This document shows, one piece after another, positions 47,470 through 60,300 of a stretch of DNA of 64,000 nucleotides. The notes under the pieces are model-generated. The model saw only the letters and a program-made list of their open reading frames with translations, was not told the DNA's origin and did not search any database. Positions within the stretch are counted from its first letter, which is position 1. The number at the start of each line of letters is the position of its first letter. Source of the stretch: Tetragonia tetragonoides (taxonomy: Eukaryota > Streptophyta > Magnoliopsida > Caryophyllales > Aizoaceae); assembly GCA_038025085.1 (NCBI GenBank), contig CM076152.1, positions 33,731,501-33,795,500 on the forward strand. Direction: 5' to 3'. The position numbers and the translations under genes are program-made.

Positions 47470-50400
47470 CTTTTTTTTTTTTTTTTTTTTTGACAGCTGT
47501 ATAAACAAGAGCACATTACATACTCAAAGCTCTTTTTCTAGCCTTGACAGCTAGATTGTGAGCACTTTTGGTAAAAATCCTAGGACAATACAAGACTCTA
47601 ATACAATGAAAAGAAGAGAGAAGTGGAACAATATGGCTAAGATATGTCTGTAAGAGAGTACCCTCATTTGGTTGTTCTGTACCCAGGAGTTGTTGAACCA
47701 GTTGAAGGCAATCAGTGTGTACCTCAATATGGTACCATCTTCTTTCCTTAGCTATGCAGATAGCTTGATAAAGGGCTTCCATTTCCGCTTGATAGGCAGA
47801 CTCAGCAAGAAAAGAATGCTGTGAACATTCCATAATACGACCATCCATGCCATGAACCACCAAGCCTGTACCTGCATTAAACGTTTTGGAATCCCATGCC
47901 CCATCAATAATTATTTTGATACAATCACAATGGGAATTCCAACCAACCAAATAGCCATCTTGAGAGAGTACATCCTCTCCTTCGATACTTAAAATATTAG
48001 GCTGACAATTCTTCTTTACTTCTTGCATCGGTCTGCACTTAACTTCATCACTAAACTGTCTCTCCCAATTGTAAATCAAATCTCTGGGGTTAACCAAAGC
48101 ACCTGAATACAAAACTGTATTCGTGTGACACCAAATACTCCACAAACCAGCTACAAAGTAACGAAGACAATCAAATTGATCATCCTTCAATTTACTCAGA
48201 TAGTTAAACCAATGAGTAAACCAATCTAAAAAAGGGATATGCATAGTGAAGGGATCACCAATTCCCAATCTAGAGGCCTTCCAGACATGGCGAACAAAAT
48301 CACAATCTCGAAAGAGATGTTCTCTCATTTCCACAACCTCCTCTCCTAAAATGTAGGAGCAGAAAGGGCAGAATGTATTGGTAATAATAGAGCGCCTCTG
48401 AAATTCAATTCCCAAAGGCAAGGCAGACACAAGTAATTTCCAGAGGAAAACCTTCCATTTAGGTGCTAGATTTAAGCTCCATAATGCCTTCCAATTAAAG
48501 GAATTAGAATCTTTCATATGGGAAAGAATTTTCTGCTGTACATACTCACTCTTAACAGTATAAATTCTTTTAGAGTTCCCACACCATTCAATGCTATCCT
48601 CCACGTCAACTTTTGGCAACTTGATAGCCAAGATCCTTCTAGCCCATGTAGGCTTAAAAATGGAATAGATAAGAGAAGTATTCCAATTCAAATCACAATC
48701 AATTAGCTCACTAACCAGTCCATTTTGAAGGGAACGACACTCATCAAAAGAGCCAGGAAGAGGTGGTGTGTCACCTTGAACCCAAGGATGATCCCAAATA
48801 GAGATCAAAGCTCCATTCCCAACCTTCCAAGCACAATTAGTACGCAATAAATCAAACCCCCATAAAATGCTTCTCCATCCCCATGTTGCCGAGGCAGATA
48901 TTGAAAGAGGAGGATCAAACAGGAATGATTTATTGATACCATATTTTGCAGCGAAAACACGTGAAAAAAGAAAACCTGGTTCATTAAGGATCCGCCAAGC
49001 TTGCCTAGCTAACAAAGCTTGGTTAAAAGACTTAGCATCTCTGATACCCAATCCACCACAACCTTTAGGCATAGATGTGAAGTCTCATTTCTTCCAATAA
49101 ATTGGTTTCTTTTTTGGAGAATTTTCCCACCAAAAGCGTGCAATGATGGCATTAATTTTAGATAAAATGCTCATTGGCATCCTAAAGACAGACATAACAT
49201 ACATTGACAAAGTCGAGAGCACAGATGAGATAAGCGTGAGCTTCCCAGCTGGAGAAAGAAGTAGACTTGTCCATGATTGTAGACGACTTTGGACCTTTTC
49301 AACCATTGAGCGAAAAATATCTTTTTTAGAATTGCCAAATTCCGTAGAAATTCCCAAATAAGTACCAAAAGAAGTCGCCACCCTCATCTTCGTAATACCT
49401 CTAAAAAGCCTCCTAAATTTAGAAGGCATGTTAGGGCTAAAAATTATATTTGATTTCTCCAAATTAATAACCTGCCCCGAAGCTTGGCAGTACTTATTAA
49501 TAGTCGTCATAAGAGCATGACACCCTGAGATAGTCGCCTTAATAAAGAAAGCTGAATCATCTGCAAAGAGGAGATGACTAATTATTGGAGCTTGATGGGA
49601 AACTCGAATACCAGTGAAAAGGCTCTGTGATTCAGCTCGGAGAATCATAGACGACAAAACCTCCGTGCATAATATAAATAAATACGGTGACAAAGGATCC
49701 CCTTGCCGAAGTCCACGCCGAGGTTGAAAACAAGGTTGTGGAATGCCATTAATTAAAATGGAATAGGAAACTGTAGTGACACAATTCATAATAAGTCGAT
49801 GCCATAATGGTGGGAAGCCCACATGAGATAAAACCAAACTCAAGAACTTCCAATCAACCCGATCGTAAGCCTTACTCATACCAGCCTTAATTGCAATTTT
49901 AAACTGGCTTCCTTTTGTAGTCTTTCTCACATTCTCAAGGAGCTCATGACCAATGAGTATATTATCAGAAATTAAGCGCCCCGACACAAAGGCACCTTGA
50001 TAGTCACTAATAAGCTGAGGAAGTATCTTCCTTGGCCTATTTGTTATACACTTTGCCATGATCTTGTAGCTCACGTTACTAAGACTAATTGGGCGATAAT
50101 GGCTTACCTCTTGAGGGTCATCACGTTTAGGGATAAGCGTAATGACAGTCTTGTTTAACTCACGCAAAACAAACCCAGAGTTCAGTGAAGATAACACTGC
50201 TTGCACCACAATATCCTTAACTTGACCCCAACATTTTTGATAAAAGACAGCAGGGACTCCATCCGGACACGGAGACTTAAGAGGCCCCATCTGAAAAACA
50301 GCTTTTCTCACCTCCCTTCTTGTAAAAGGTTTGTTAAGAATTTCAATATGATGAGGAGTGAGCTTCCTTGTCATAGTATTAAACAGCCTCTCGCATGACC

Positions 50401-51045
50401 GAATCCACAGGGGAATCAAAAGAGTTCTCTTGTTCTTGGACTCTAAACAGATCATGGTAAAAAGAATCAATTACCAATAACCTGCTCATTATTCGTCCAT
50501 TGTCCCTTATCATCTTTTAAAGTAGTTATCTTGATTCGAGAGGTCTTCAATTTAGCCCAATTAAAAAAGAATTTTGTTCCACAATCACCCTCAGCCATCT
50601 ATTTAAGCTTTGCTCTTTGCCTCCAGTATTTTGCACAATTACTAAGGAACTCCTGATAAGCAGATTGTTGTTGTAGAAAACCCGAGCACGAACCACCATT
50701 TTCAATATGCCCCAATTCCTCTGATAATTTCCTCTCAAAGTAAGTCCACTGTAATCTCCACTCATCTCTTTTATTCAAGGACCATTGTTTTATAAAAGAT
50801 CTAGTGAGTCCCAACTTCTTTGACATAACAAAAGCAAATGAACCTTACAATCTTTCATGCCAAATATTACCAACTTTATCTTGCACCTCTGGATAATCTA
50901 AGCACCATTCATCAATTTTAAACAATTTCCCTTTCTTCTTCATTGTAGGATTAGTATTAAGTAGTATAGGGCAATGATCCGAGTTCAAAAATGTGCTATC
51001 ACTATCAGCTTGAGTAATAATTGAATCTCTCTTATGATTCTATCA
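47470..51045 (-). mobile_element. 5'-truncated L1-type LINE with RNase H
   Basis: Minus-strand element ending in a 23-base poly(A) (poly(T) 47471-47493). Reading 5' to 3': tail of the endonuclease (NSDHCPILLNTN, near 50960-51000), linker (YWRQRAKLKWMAEGDCGTKFFF), reverse transcriptase, zf-RVT and a terminal RNase H domain. Truncated inside the endonuclease. I could not find a convincing target duplication, so the 5' boundary is approximate. It has no 3' stem-loop of the kind seen in the four other LINE tails, so it is a different lineage. Confidence 0.85.
47516..50470 (-). pseudogene. LINE ORF2 remnant: reverse transcriptase + zf-RVT + RNase H
   Basis: RT part 49085-50470 (ISDNILIGHELLENV, RRGLRQGDPLSPYLFILCTE, FADDSAFF) and, after a single in-frame TGA (49085-49087, where the family usually has Trp in WKKW), the C-terminal part 47516-49084 with LARQAWRIL, a Cys/His zf-RVT and RNase H (IIIDGAWD, AEMEALYQAI, EVHTDCLQLV). 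The first catalytic Asp of RT motif A is Gly here (AGMSKAYDRVDW instead of D-MSKAYD). Upstream of about 50390 the frame shifts. Inactive on three counts. Confidence 0.85.
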
Positions 51046-51316
51046 TGGTCAAATGACTTAAGTTCAAGAGAAGCCTGGTCATGCTGCTTTCACGAGAAAA
51101 AATAAGGCAGCATATATCCTACAGTTATTTACATACAACACTTTCGACCATGGTGCCAAAACTGCTGTACAAAAAGGCATCCAAAAGTTCTCTCAACAGG
51201 CAAACTCTCGTCATCGGAATGGATCCATCCATTATGGGGGTGCAAGAAAAATCCTCATAAATTTGAAAAGCCTCAAAATAAGGAGTGCAGTCCCTCTACA
51301 TTTGGTTACAGGAAAT

Positions 51317-54300
51317 TCAAGTTCTGGGTTTCTTTGGTGTGCCCGAAGATCCAGGTTCGGCCTTCCGCTTGATTCCCAAGAAGTGTTCCACCTAAGATAT
51401 GCAAATCAAAGTTAGAATTGTCACAGTTCATACCGAGTAAAATGAAGAAAGGACATATAAACATACTAATATAGTTACATAAATCTGAATGGATGATTTG
51501 AGCAAAACTGACAACACTTGTTGATCGACCTAGAGTACTACAAAGTATAAACACTAGTAAACTTGTACGAGCAACCATGGGTCGCAACTCGCAAGCTTAC
51601 TATTTCTTTTACTTATCCTTATCTCATCATTGGCATGTGGAATGATGCATACATGAGGTACTTGAAAACTAACCTTCTTATCACCAAGCATTGGTGTCAG
51701 GCTCCCAGGAACTTCTTTCTCAACAGTTGCAAAGCCACTTCTCGGATCACTGGTTTGCCTGATAACAAGAAGCAGGTAAAAAAAAGTGAGCTGAGAGCCG
51801 TGGCATGAACAGTGCATCATCGGATACTAGTATAATAATAAAATGAATCTTCGACAAATACGGGTAAAAGAGAGAATTGGCTATTATCCATGAAAAAAAT
51901 TGTAAGCTTTGCGCGAATCATCCACCACCCCAACGAGCAATTTATCAGCAACAGAGTAATAAATGCAAGCACAGTGCACCACTGATTTTCCTTACATCTA
52001 TAAGATGCTTTCTATGCACCCGAAAAGAGTAGAACTTACACATGAATTGTGAAACTGAATAATAGAAGCCTATTCCTTCCCATGGTAGCAAATATGGATT
52101 CACAAATCACACTAATCCTACATAGACTTGAATGCACTATACTTAACCTATGATCCAATCAGTTTGTCTTAATTGAAGGGCAACAAACTGAAAGAGTCAC
52201 TACTTGAGCTCAAAATCGGGTAAATTTCCAGCTTCATAATTAGGTAAGCAAAAGTATAACTGCACTGATGATTAATTGTTAAAAAATGGCAAGCCAATCC
52301 ATATTTTAACCCAGAACAGTCTCTATCTATTGTGTGGTAAGCCTGGCCCATCTCCCATCTCACCCCCCCCCCCAAACAAAAGGTCAGAAAACTAAAAAGG
52401 GAAGTAGAAAACAATGTTACTGCAAGTTTAAGCCTCATTCGCAGCACTGGGGCAATAGAATGGATATTAATATGCTTAAGGGATCACCAGAACCAACACA
52501 CAAAATATCTTACCCAGGTTTTACATGCCCACTAAGAACAAGATAAGGTGTTTTCAGTTGAGCCTGCGCATCTCTCATTCTCTCCACAGACTGTGGAAGG
52601 ACATCTGAAGAAGTCATTTGTTTCAGCTTCAGTTCATCATAGTACTGTTTCATCCGCTTTTCCTGTTTCATTTTGCCAGGCCCTTTCCCGTGGAACTTGT
52701 GAGAAAGCAAACGGAAGGCTTCTTTTGGAGTCAGCTGCAAAGGAAACAAAAAGGATTACAGAATGCTCTTAGCTGTACTGCTATAGTAATCATCAGACAT
52801 CCGGAGTTCAAATCTGGACACCATACTTAAAGCACAACAAAAGAGGACAATTGCACTGACCAGAGAAGTAAGAGCATATCAAAACCAAACCATAGTTATG
52901 GCTAAACTTCACCAAGGTTTGACACTCGTCCCTCTCTGTTTTACAATAAAGGCTGTTCCTAAAATCACTCTAAATAAGTTTTTCTTTAAGATAACATGGA
53001 TAACCAAGCTTTGACTAATCCCATAAGGCCGAAGTTAACAACTAGGAAAACCTCCAGTGGCCCTAAGGGGACTCGAACTTGGGACCTCTGGCAGAGGTCT
53101 TACCCGCTGAGCTACCCCCTCAGAGTTAGTTTAAGTAAACATTTGTATATGCCATAAATTTGATGAAAAAGCAAAGCAAAAATCGTTGTCAGGAAATGTT
53201 GATCAATATGTATGGGCTTATACTAGAAAGCGAAAGAATTATAGATGTAGTAAAAACAAAAAGTTCAGAACATGTAATTCAGCTATTGATATTCCTAATT
53301 TCCTAGCCTATGTTACTTTGGCTCTTGCTAAAAGTGTCCAATGCAGGTGCATCCCAGGTGTCTGATTTGGCCTTTCTGAAAATTGCGTATTGTGGCATAA
53401 AATGAAGTGCCAGGAGTTCATATCCACAGGTAACTGAGGCAAAATGAGGAGTCCATGTAACATAGTGCATAGCTAGTTCAACCCTCAACATGACACTTGG
53501 ACACTTCAAAGTTCAAACTACACCAAAAACAAATTGAACACACTGAAAATATTCCGTATCCACACCCCTACCTTATCCTTGTCAAGAAATCAAGATGACA
53601 TTGATGTAATTTACACTCATATGCACACAAATGAAAGAATAGAATAACAGAAGAGAACTTAAAATTGCCGAGACCATCACTAGAAATAATTAAAAATGAA
53701 AGTGAAATGACTTACAATTCGTCCGTACTCATCTGTCCTCTCAAGATGTATCTCCTTAGGACCTTCTTCATGTTCATGGATTCCCACCAGCTTGCTTTTT
53801 TTCTTGTCCATGTTTCTACCACCCCATTCAATTGTTTCTTTCAGTGAACCACGATCTTGGAGCAGCTTAAGAGCACCAGACAATCCTTTCCCAACAGGAG
53901 CTTCATGGATCGTTTCATCTGGAACCACTTCCTCTTTATCTTCATTTCTGGATTCTTCACCTTCCCCAGACTCTACCACCTCTGTCCAACCACCAGTCTC
54001 GTCTTTTTTCTCCTCAGTAGGTTTTGGGGCTTCATCTTCCTCCATAAAAACGTCTTCATGAGTTGGCTTCTGATCCTCTGACGATGAGATTAACATGAAA
54101 ACAGTGAGATTAAGTAGCTGAAACCCAAGAGAGTAATGAAGATTTTACAAAGCCTCATCTCCTCATCTTGAAACCATTCTGCCAGGAGGGGGGGGGGGGA
54201 GATAAGGAACACTAGCTAGCTAATATGGTCAAATTATCAAATTCCATTTTAGTTAATAGCAAAGAACAGAGACCACATTAACTCGAGATTTTGCAACTTT

Positions 54301-57300
54301 TGCGATGAAGAACATAGGAATAGAGTAGGCTTCATGATTTACTTGGTACTATTAAGTTCAGGCTTAATGATATACAGCATCCATAATCTAGAATATGAAA
54401 CTAAATGTAGATAAAGCAGATATTGAAAATCTAATACTATGCAACATGAGAAACTCAAATTAATTATCTCTCAGTACTTGGAGTCAATGTAAGCCTCAAA
54501 GAATGTTCCAAGAGGAAAAAAAACTGTTGATTGTATGCAGGCACAAGATCCCATTTATAGAATCCATAAGAGTATCTATTCTAAGTCTGGGGGCAAATCA
54601 AATTTTGCAGGTAAGTTGGTCAATGCTTCTCCTTTTTTTTAAAAATTTGGGGGGGGGGGGGGGGTTAGTAACTTAGTACTGAGGAGAGAGAAAAAAGTGT
54701 GAACCTTCATCAAGCTGAAGTCCCCAGACAAACTCCTCCATTTCAGTGAAGACCACCTTATTATCTGCTTCTCCAGAGGTTGAATTTTGGGCATCTGCAG
54801 GTTCACTTTTGATAGCTGAGGATGCAAGGCGTGCAATTGCCTCTGGACCAGCTGCTGATTTCTCATGTTGTTTCTTTAGAGCTAGCTTTCTTGCTCTTTC
54901 TAAGGACTTCTGCAGATCCTCAGCATCATCCGCAAGAACTTGGGTATCATCTTCCTCTGCCATGGTAAATGCTTGCTCCATGCGAAGTGCCCTAGATGCC
55001 TCTTGTGCTTTAGCATAGGCAGCTTGGTAGGCATTGCTTCTTCTCTCAGCGTCAGATCTCTCTTGCTCCTCTTTAGCAGCCTGTCTTTTACTATCTTTAC
55101 GTGAACCAAGATCAGTAGTACCTAAACCTGCAGATATTGCCTCTGCTTCAAGGGCATTTATGTCAAGCTTCTCTTTTTTACGTAACGATTTCTTTTTCTT
55201 GGGTTTTTTGAACTGAAGCATTTCTTCAGGAGTATAGTAATCTGATGGCATCTTAACAGATAAATTCAGATCCTCAGCTTGATTTTTCACTGCAGGGCCC
55301 TGAAGTCTTCGTCGGAGCTAATATGTCAACACGAAAAACATTATATGAGAAAAAGGTTTAGTATTGGAACCTTAACACTTGTTTTAGAGGCCATAAAAAC
55401 TTGCACTTACCTCTTCCAGTTTCCTTTCTGCTTCAGCAGTGAAGCGTCCACCAGCACCCAAAGTTACCCCCTGAAGACACATAAAAAGCAAAGTTAAAAA
55501 TGAGCAGTAAAGCTGAGATCAAAATTCAACCTCAAAAAATGACTTCTCGACAGACAAGTTTAAAAATCTTTAAATACAAAGTAATTATAAGAATTTATCA
55601 AGAGAAGTTAACCTCCTCCTCAGCTGGATCATCATATTGTGGAAGCATCTTCTTCTCTGCCCCATGCTCATCGCTGAACCTACACATTCAAGGAAGAGCA
55701 GTTAGTTTATTTAAACAAGCAACCTAATCCACCACGAAAAATGAAAGGAAAAATAATGGTTTTTTCTGCCTTAAACCACCTACAACTTAAGTTCAGTTTA
55801 AGAAAACCACCTACCCTTATTGAAGTTTCAATGTCACGCCTCAATACAACCATCACCACTCAGTGATCTGTCTGATATATCTATGGCAATGTCTATGGAG
55901 GTCCCATGCAAACTTACACTTAAATATGTAAAAAGGAAATGTTACAGCTAACTAGGATGTCGAAAGGTCTCCGTCAAAAAAAAGCAAACTGCATACATTG
56001 CTCAGGACAAGTCTCATGGTCTACGGTCTGCACCATGACAGCCTTTTTGTGACGAGATTATGTACGCAGCAACTAGTCAGTGGGTCAAGCAATTTTGTAG
56101 ATAGCGTAGCAACTAGTCAGCGGGGCTGCGACTAGGCGACAGTGTCCCAGAACGGGTGTACGTGGGCTCACAAACATCCTGACATTGCATGAAGTTCCAG
56201 GGACAAGGATAAGTTGGGTCGTCTCTTGCGAATCAAGGTTGGGTTCCAAGAGAAGAGTGAGTTATGTACATGTCATGTTGCCTCCTGTTAGGTAAGGTGA
56301 AGCTCTTAAAACTCTCTAAATGGAATTGAGGTGCTCAGGCTGGGCTTGCAAGTTCTCACGCTGCATGTGTGATGCTACTCAAGCCAAACTAAAGTAAGAT
56401 TCCCTGAAAGGGGACAGGCTCGACAGTATGCCACAAGGGCGGTATCGAGTCTCTAAGGCGTCGGTAGCCTCATAGACTTTGCTGAGTAGCTGAAAGACAG
56501 CTGATGCACGCTGTGTGCTGGATAGAAGCTCCTACCTTCAAAAGGCTCACCGGATGCGATGTCTTCAAGTTTTATTAAAGCGGAAGAATCCCTCTCCCCC
56601 CCCCCCCTCTCTGTCTCTGACGTGAGACATCCTTTACATTACAAATGTTGTTTTGCACTTTTTCTTTCTTCCTTTTTCCAAGTAATATCTTGGTTTGTAT
56701 AATTGTATTTCTACTGGTCTAGCTTATTTTAATTTTAAGAACTTTTTATTTTATTGGCATTTTCACATTTTAGATAATACAAATTACTCATTTAATGATG
56801 ACGTGATCCGGTAGGACGACTGTTCCGGCATCCAGAATTTTTTTTAAAATATTGGTCATGCAGCCACAACAAGCAGCCCACCGGTCGTAGTAACACAGGT
56901 GGCAATTTCATAGACTCTTTTTTTTTTAGATAAGAAAAAGAATTCTATTAGGATATATAGAATACAAGAATAAAGCAGTCTTGAAAGGACCTTAACCAAC
57001 CAAACCACACCTAAGAGAAGAAGCCTATTCAATGTCAATGCTTATTCAAAAAACCTGTCTTTAACCTGGCCCGTCATAGTTTATACCAGACTTCAAGCGC
57101 CCAAGCTCTCGGTAACCCTTCTTCTACCTAGCAACCTCGTAGACTCTTAAGGTTCAAAAGTGAAGCTTCCTTGCTTTCAAAGAGATGGAACGGAATGGTT
57201 TCACGAGAAAGTTGCCTACGAATGGACTCTAAGATTCAAAGTGATGCTGATGGTGGGGAGGGAAGGAGTGTCTATGTCTCATGGATAAGGTACAACTTTC

Positions 57301-60300
57301 TGATGGTGTTGATACCAGGGGATGGGTTGGAGATTCTAGTGGAAACTTCTCATGTAAATCTTTTCTCCAGCAATTGGGTACATCTTATCCCTTGTTTCCG
57401 GTGGCAGATCTCCTTTGGAAAGCGAAGGCACCACTGAAGGTGAGAGTGTTTGTGTGGACTTTGGCGTTGGATAGGGTGAACACTAATGATTTGCGCCAGA
57501 GGAGAAGACCGAGGATGTGCCTCTCGACTGATATTTGTCTTCTTTCTCGGGCGAGTACTGAGACTGCATTACATTTGTTCCTTACATGTGCTTCTGCTCG
57601 CTGTATTTGGGGTAGATTGTTTGGTGTGTTTGGGGTGGAATGGGATGATCCTTCTAATGTAGTGGAGTTCCTTTAGGTGCAGGTTTTAGGATTTCGAGGA
57701 CGAAAAGAGAAGACATTATTGTGGCGGAATGCGGTCTTCGCGTTCTTTTGGTGTCTTTGGTTGGAGAGGAATGCCCGTGTTTTCAACGGGGTGGCCTTGT
57801 CGATTGACTTAATATGGGATAGGGTCACTTATCTAGCAACCTTATGGGCTAGAGCTGCAGGATCATTCAGGAATTATTCTATCACTGAGATCCAGTATAA
57901 CTGGACAAATCTGTAAACAAATACTGTTTTGGAGGACAACTTGTCCTCTTCTACTGTATTTCTTACTACATTAATATATACTTTCTCTTTATCTATAAAA
58001 AAATGAAGATTCAAAGTGATGCTTTCTTGCATTCATAACTGGAGGAAGGCTCAAATCAGGGACAATGAAGGTAACAAGACTCTATATTGCTGGGTAGCTA
58101 GAGGGCTCGAGAGTTGAGACAACCAGACGAGGAGTCGAGGACAACAACCAGGCACTCAAGGTCTGCGCTCAGAATTGGCACGCCATGAGCTAGGCGAGAG
58201 CCTATAGGTCCCCACCACTCGGGACATAACACTACTTGACAAACAAGACCATGAGGGCTTAAGTCAAAAAGAAATGGAGTGTCACGAACAGCGAGCCATA
58301 TTGAGAACTACGATCATGACTATTGGATAAAGTAAGGATTAAATGGCAAGGCAGCAAGGCTCTATGGTGCAGAGGCCGAGTAACAAGCATATTGGTGTCA
58401 GTGTCAAGCAAGAGTGTCAACACCAGTAACGACACAACACACCATGTGGGTCGGAACTCTCTCGAAAAAGTAGTGTTGTGCCAAAAACACCAAGTAGGCT
58501 ACGAAAACATATATGTGGGAACAAGAACTAGACTACTAGAGAGCCTCCAAAGGGTGAAGGGCTGAAGGGGTTCTTACACCGATGGTCATCTTCCGAAGAA
58601 TGATATGACGAGGTACCATCACACAGATCCAGATTTTCAGTGACTAGAAAGAGAATCCCTCTTCTACTCACAATCTAAGCCATTTCACTCTCTTGCCAAC
58701 TCTGTTTTTCTAATCACAAGAGTGTTTCATCGATTGCTGTATTACTCAAAAGCAAAAATTACCACTCTAACATGTACAATGTATTCATGCACAGTTCAGG
58801 TAATAGCTACTAGTATATTGTTCTAGGTGATTTTAATGGATATTAGAAGACGTCTAAATCACGTAACTTCGCAATTGACCAATTTAGTGAGGTGCAACAT
58901 AGAAAATCCAAAGCATATATGTGTTTTTTTAGCGTTAATCTTCAGTGGTTTTTCGGATGGGGTTGGGTGGGGGCAGGTTGTCTTACTTGTCATCATATGT
59001 TCCTGAACTTTTCTTTGCTGCTTTGTAAGCTTCATTCCTCCGCTTTTGCTCCCCAATTTCCACATTCTCAAGCATATCCATGTCTGGTACAACAAAGAGG
59101 ACAAGGGCGTTAAAACCATAACAACAAAAATAGTCATGTCATTTAATTATTTTAATGCACAAAGTATAATCGAAACAATACGACAACAAGAATACCTTCA
59201 TTTATGTCACCACTGGCAAGTATATCTTGATCTTTGAGAGTTAAAACAACTGAACCCCCTTCTAAGACTTTATCAAGCCCATGAAGTACCTTGACTCCTG
59301 CCAAAGCATCTGCAGGAAAATGCTCATATAAGAAATGACAGAACAAATGCAATAAGCTTTGTTTAAAAGAATGTCTGACCACGTAGCTCAAAAAATAGAA
59401 CAAAAAGGAATCAGGCCCAATCAGGTTACAAAGAAGCAAATAAATTTACAGGCCAAACAAAAATGATAAAGTAGAAGGGAAAATAATAAATACCTGAGGT
59501 CTCTTTGCCTATAGCGCCGTCTTCATCTTCACCCTCATCAAGATTGTCCTGAAAATTGGAGACAAAAGAACTGCTTTATGACTGTCATAACAAATAACGA
59601 TGATCACGGTCGCACCGATAAAAAAACGAACAAAACTATCATGAACCTGCTCCTCAAACATCCTTGACCGCTGCAAGGCTTTTTCCTTTTCTGAATTCCT
59701 CTTCTCCTCAAGCTTACGACTTCTATTTACCCATGATAAAACTTCGGAAGCACCCTCGGATTTCTTGGCCAATCTGTCTTCTTTCATCCTATCAGAAGAG
59801 TTATATTACAATTTTTAGAAACTTTAAGAAATAACAACAAATGTGTTAAATTGAAAGTCAGATCATCTAAATACAGAATTCAGGTTGTTATCCATTCATA
59901 CAATAAGCTCCACAACCTAGTAAAATCCAACAACTCCTCAACTTCATTCAACAAACATGTTGCATCATTAATAAATACAGATGTCTATACTTACTTTAAT
60001 AAACGCTGCTGAAGCTCCACTTGAGACTGACTTGAGCCAACTGGCAAATCTTCAGCATAATTTCCCTGCTTGATGACCATATGGTCGTCGTCGTCGTCAT
60101 CAATACCGGTCTTGATCCTCTCTCTATCCTTGTAGTCATCACTTTCTGCTTTAGCCTTGGAGTACTTCCCCTCTTCCCTAGTGTGATCATGATCCTCTCG
60201 ACCTCTTCTACTCGATTTCTCTCGGTCTCTAGACCTCTCCTTGTCATGATCCATCTCCTTCTCTCTTTCTCTAATGTTATCTTTTGCCTGATCCCTTTCA

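Noticed and set aside
47470..47493. Poly(T) as a terminator or origin signal
   Set aside because: It is the poly(A) tail of the minus-strand LINE.
57171..57248. Start of a gene at the ATG at 57171
   Set aside because: The frame only enters the LINE by chance across the target duplication at 57231-57248; the upstream part is unrelated intron sequence.
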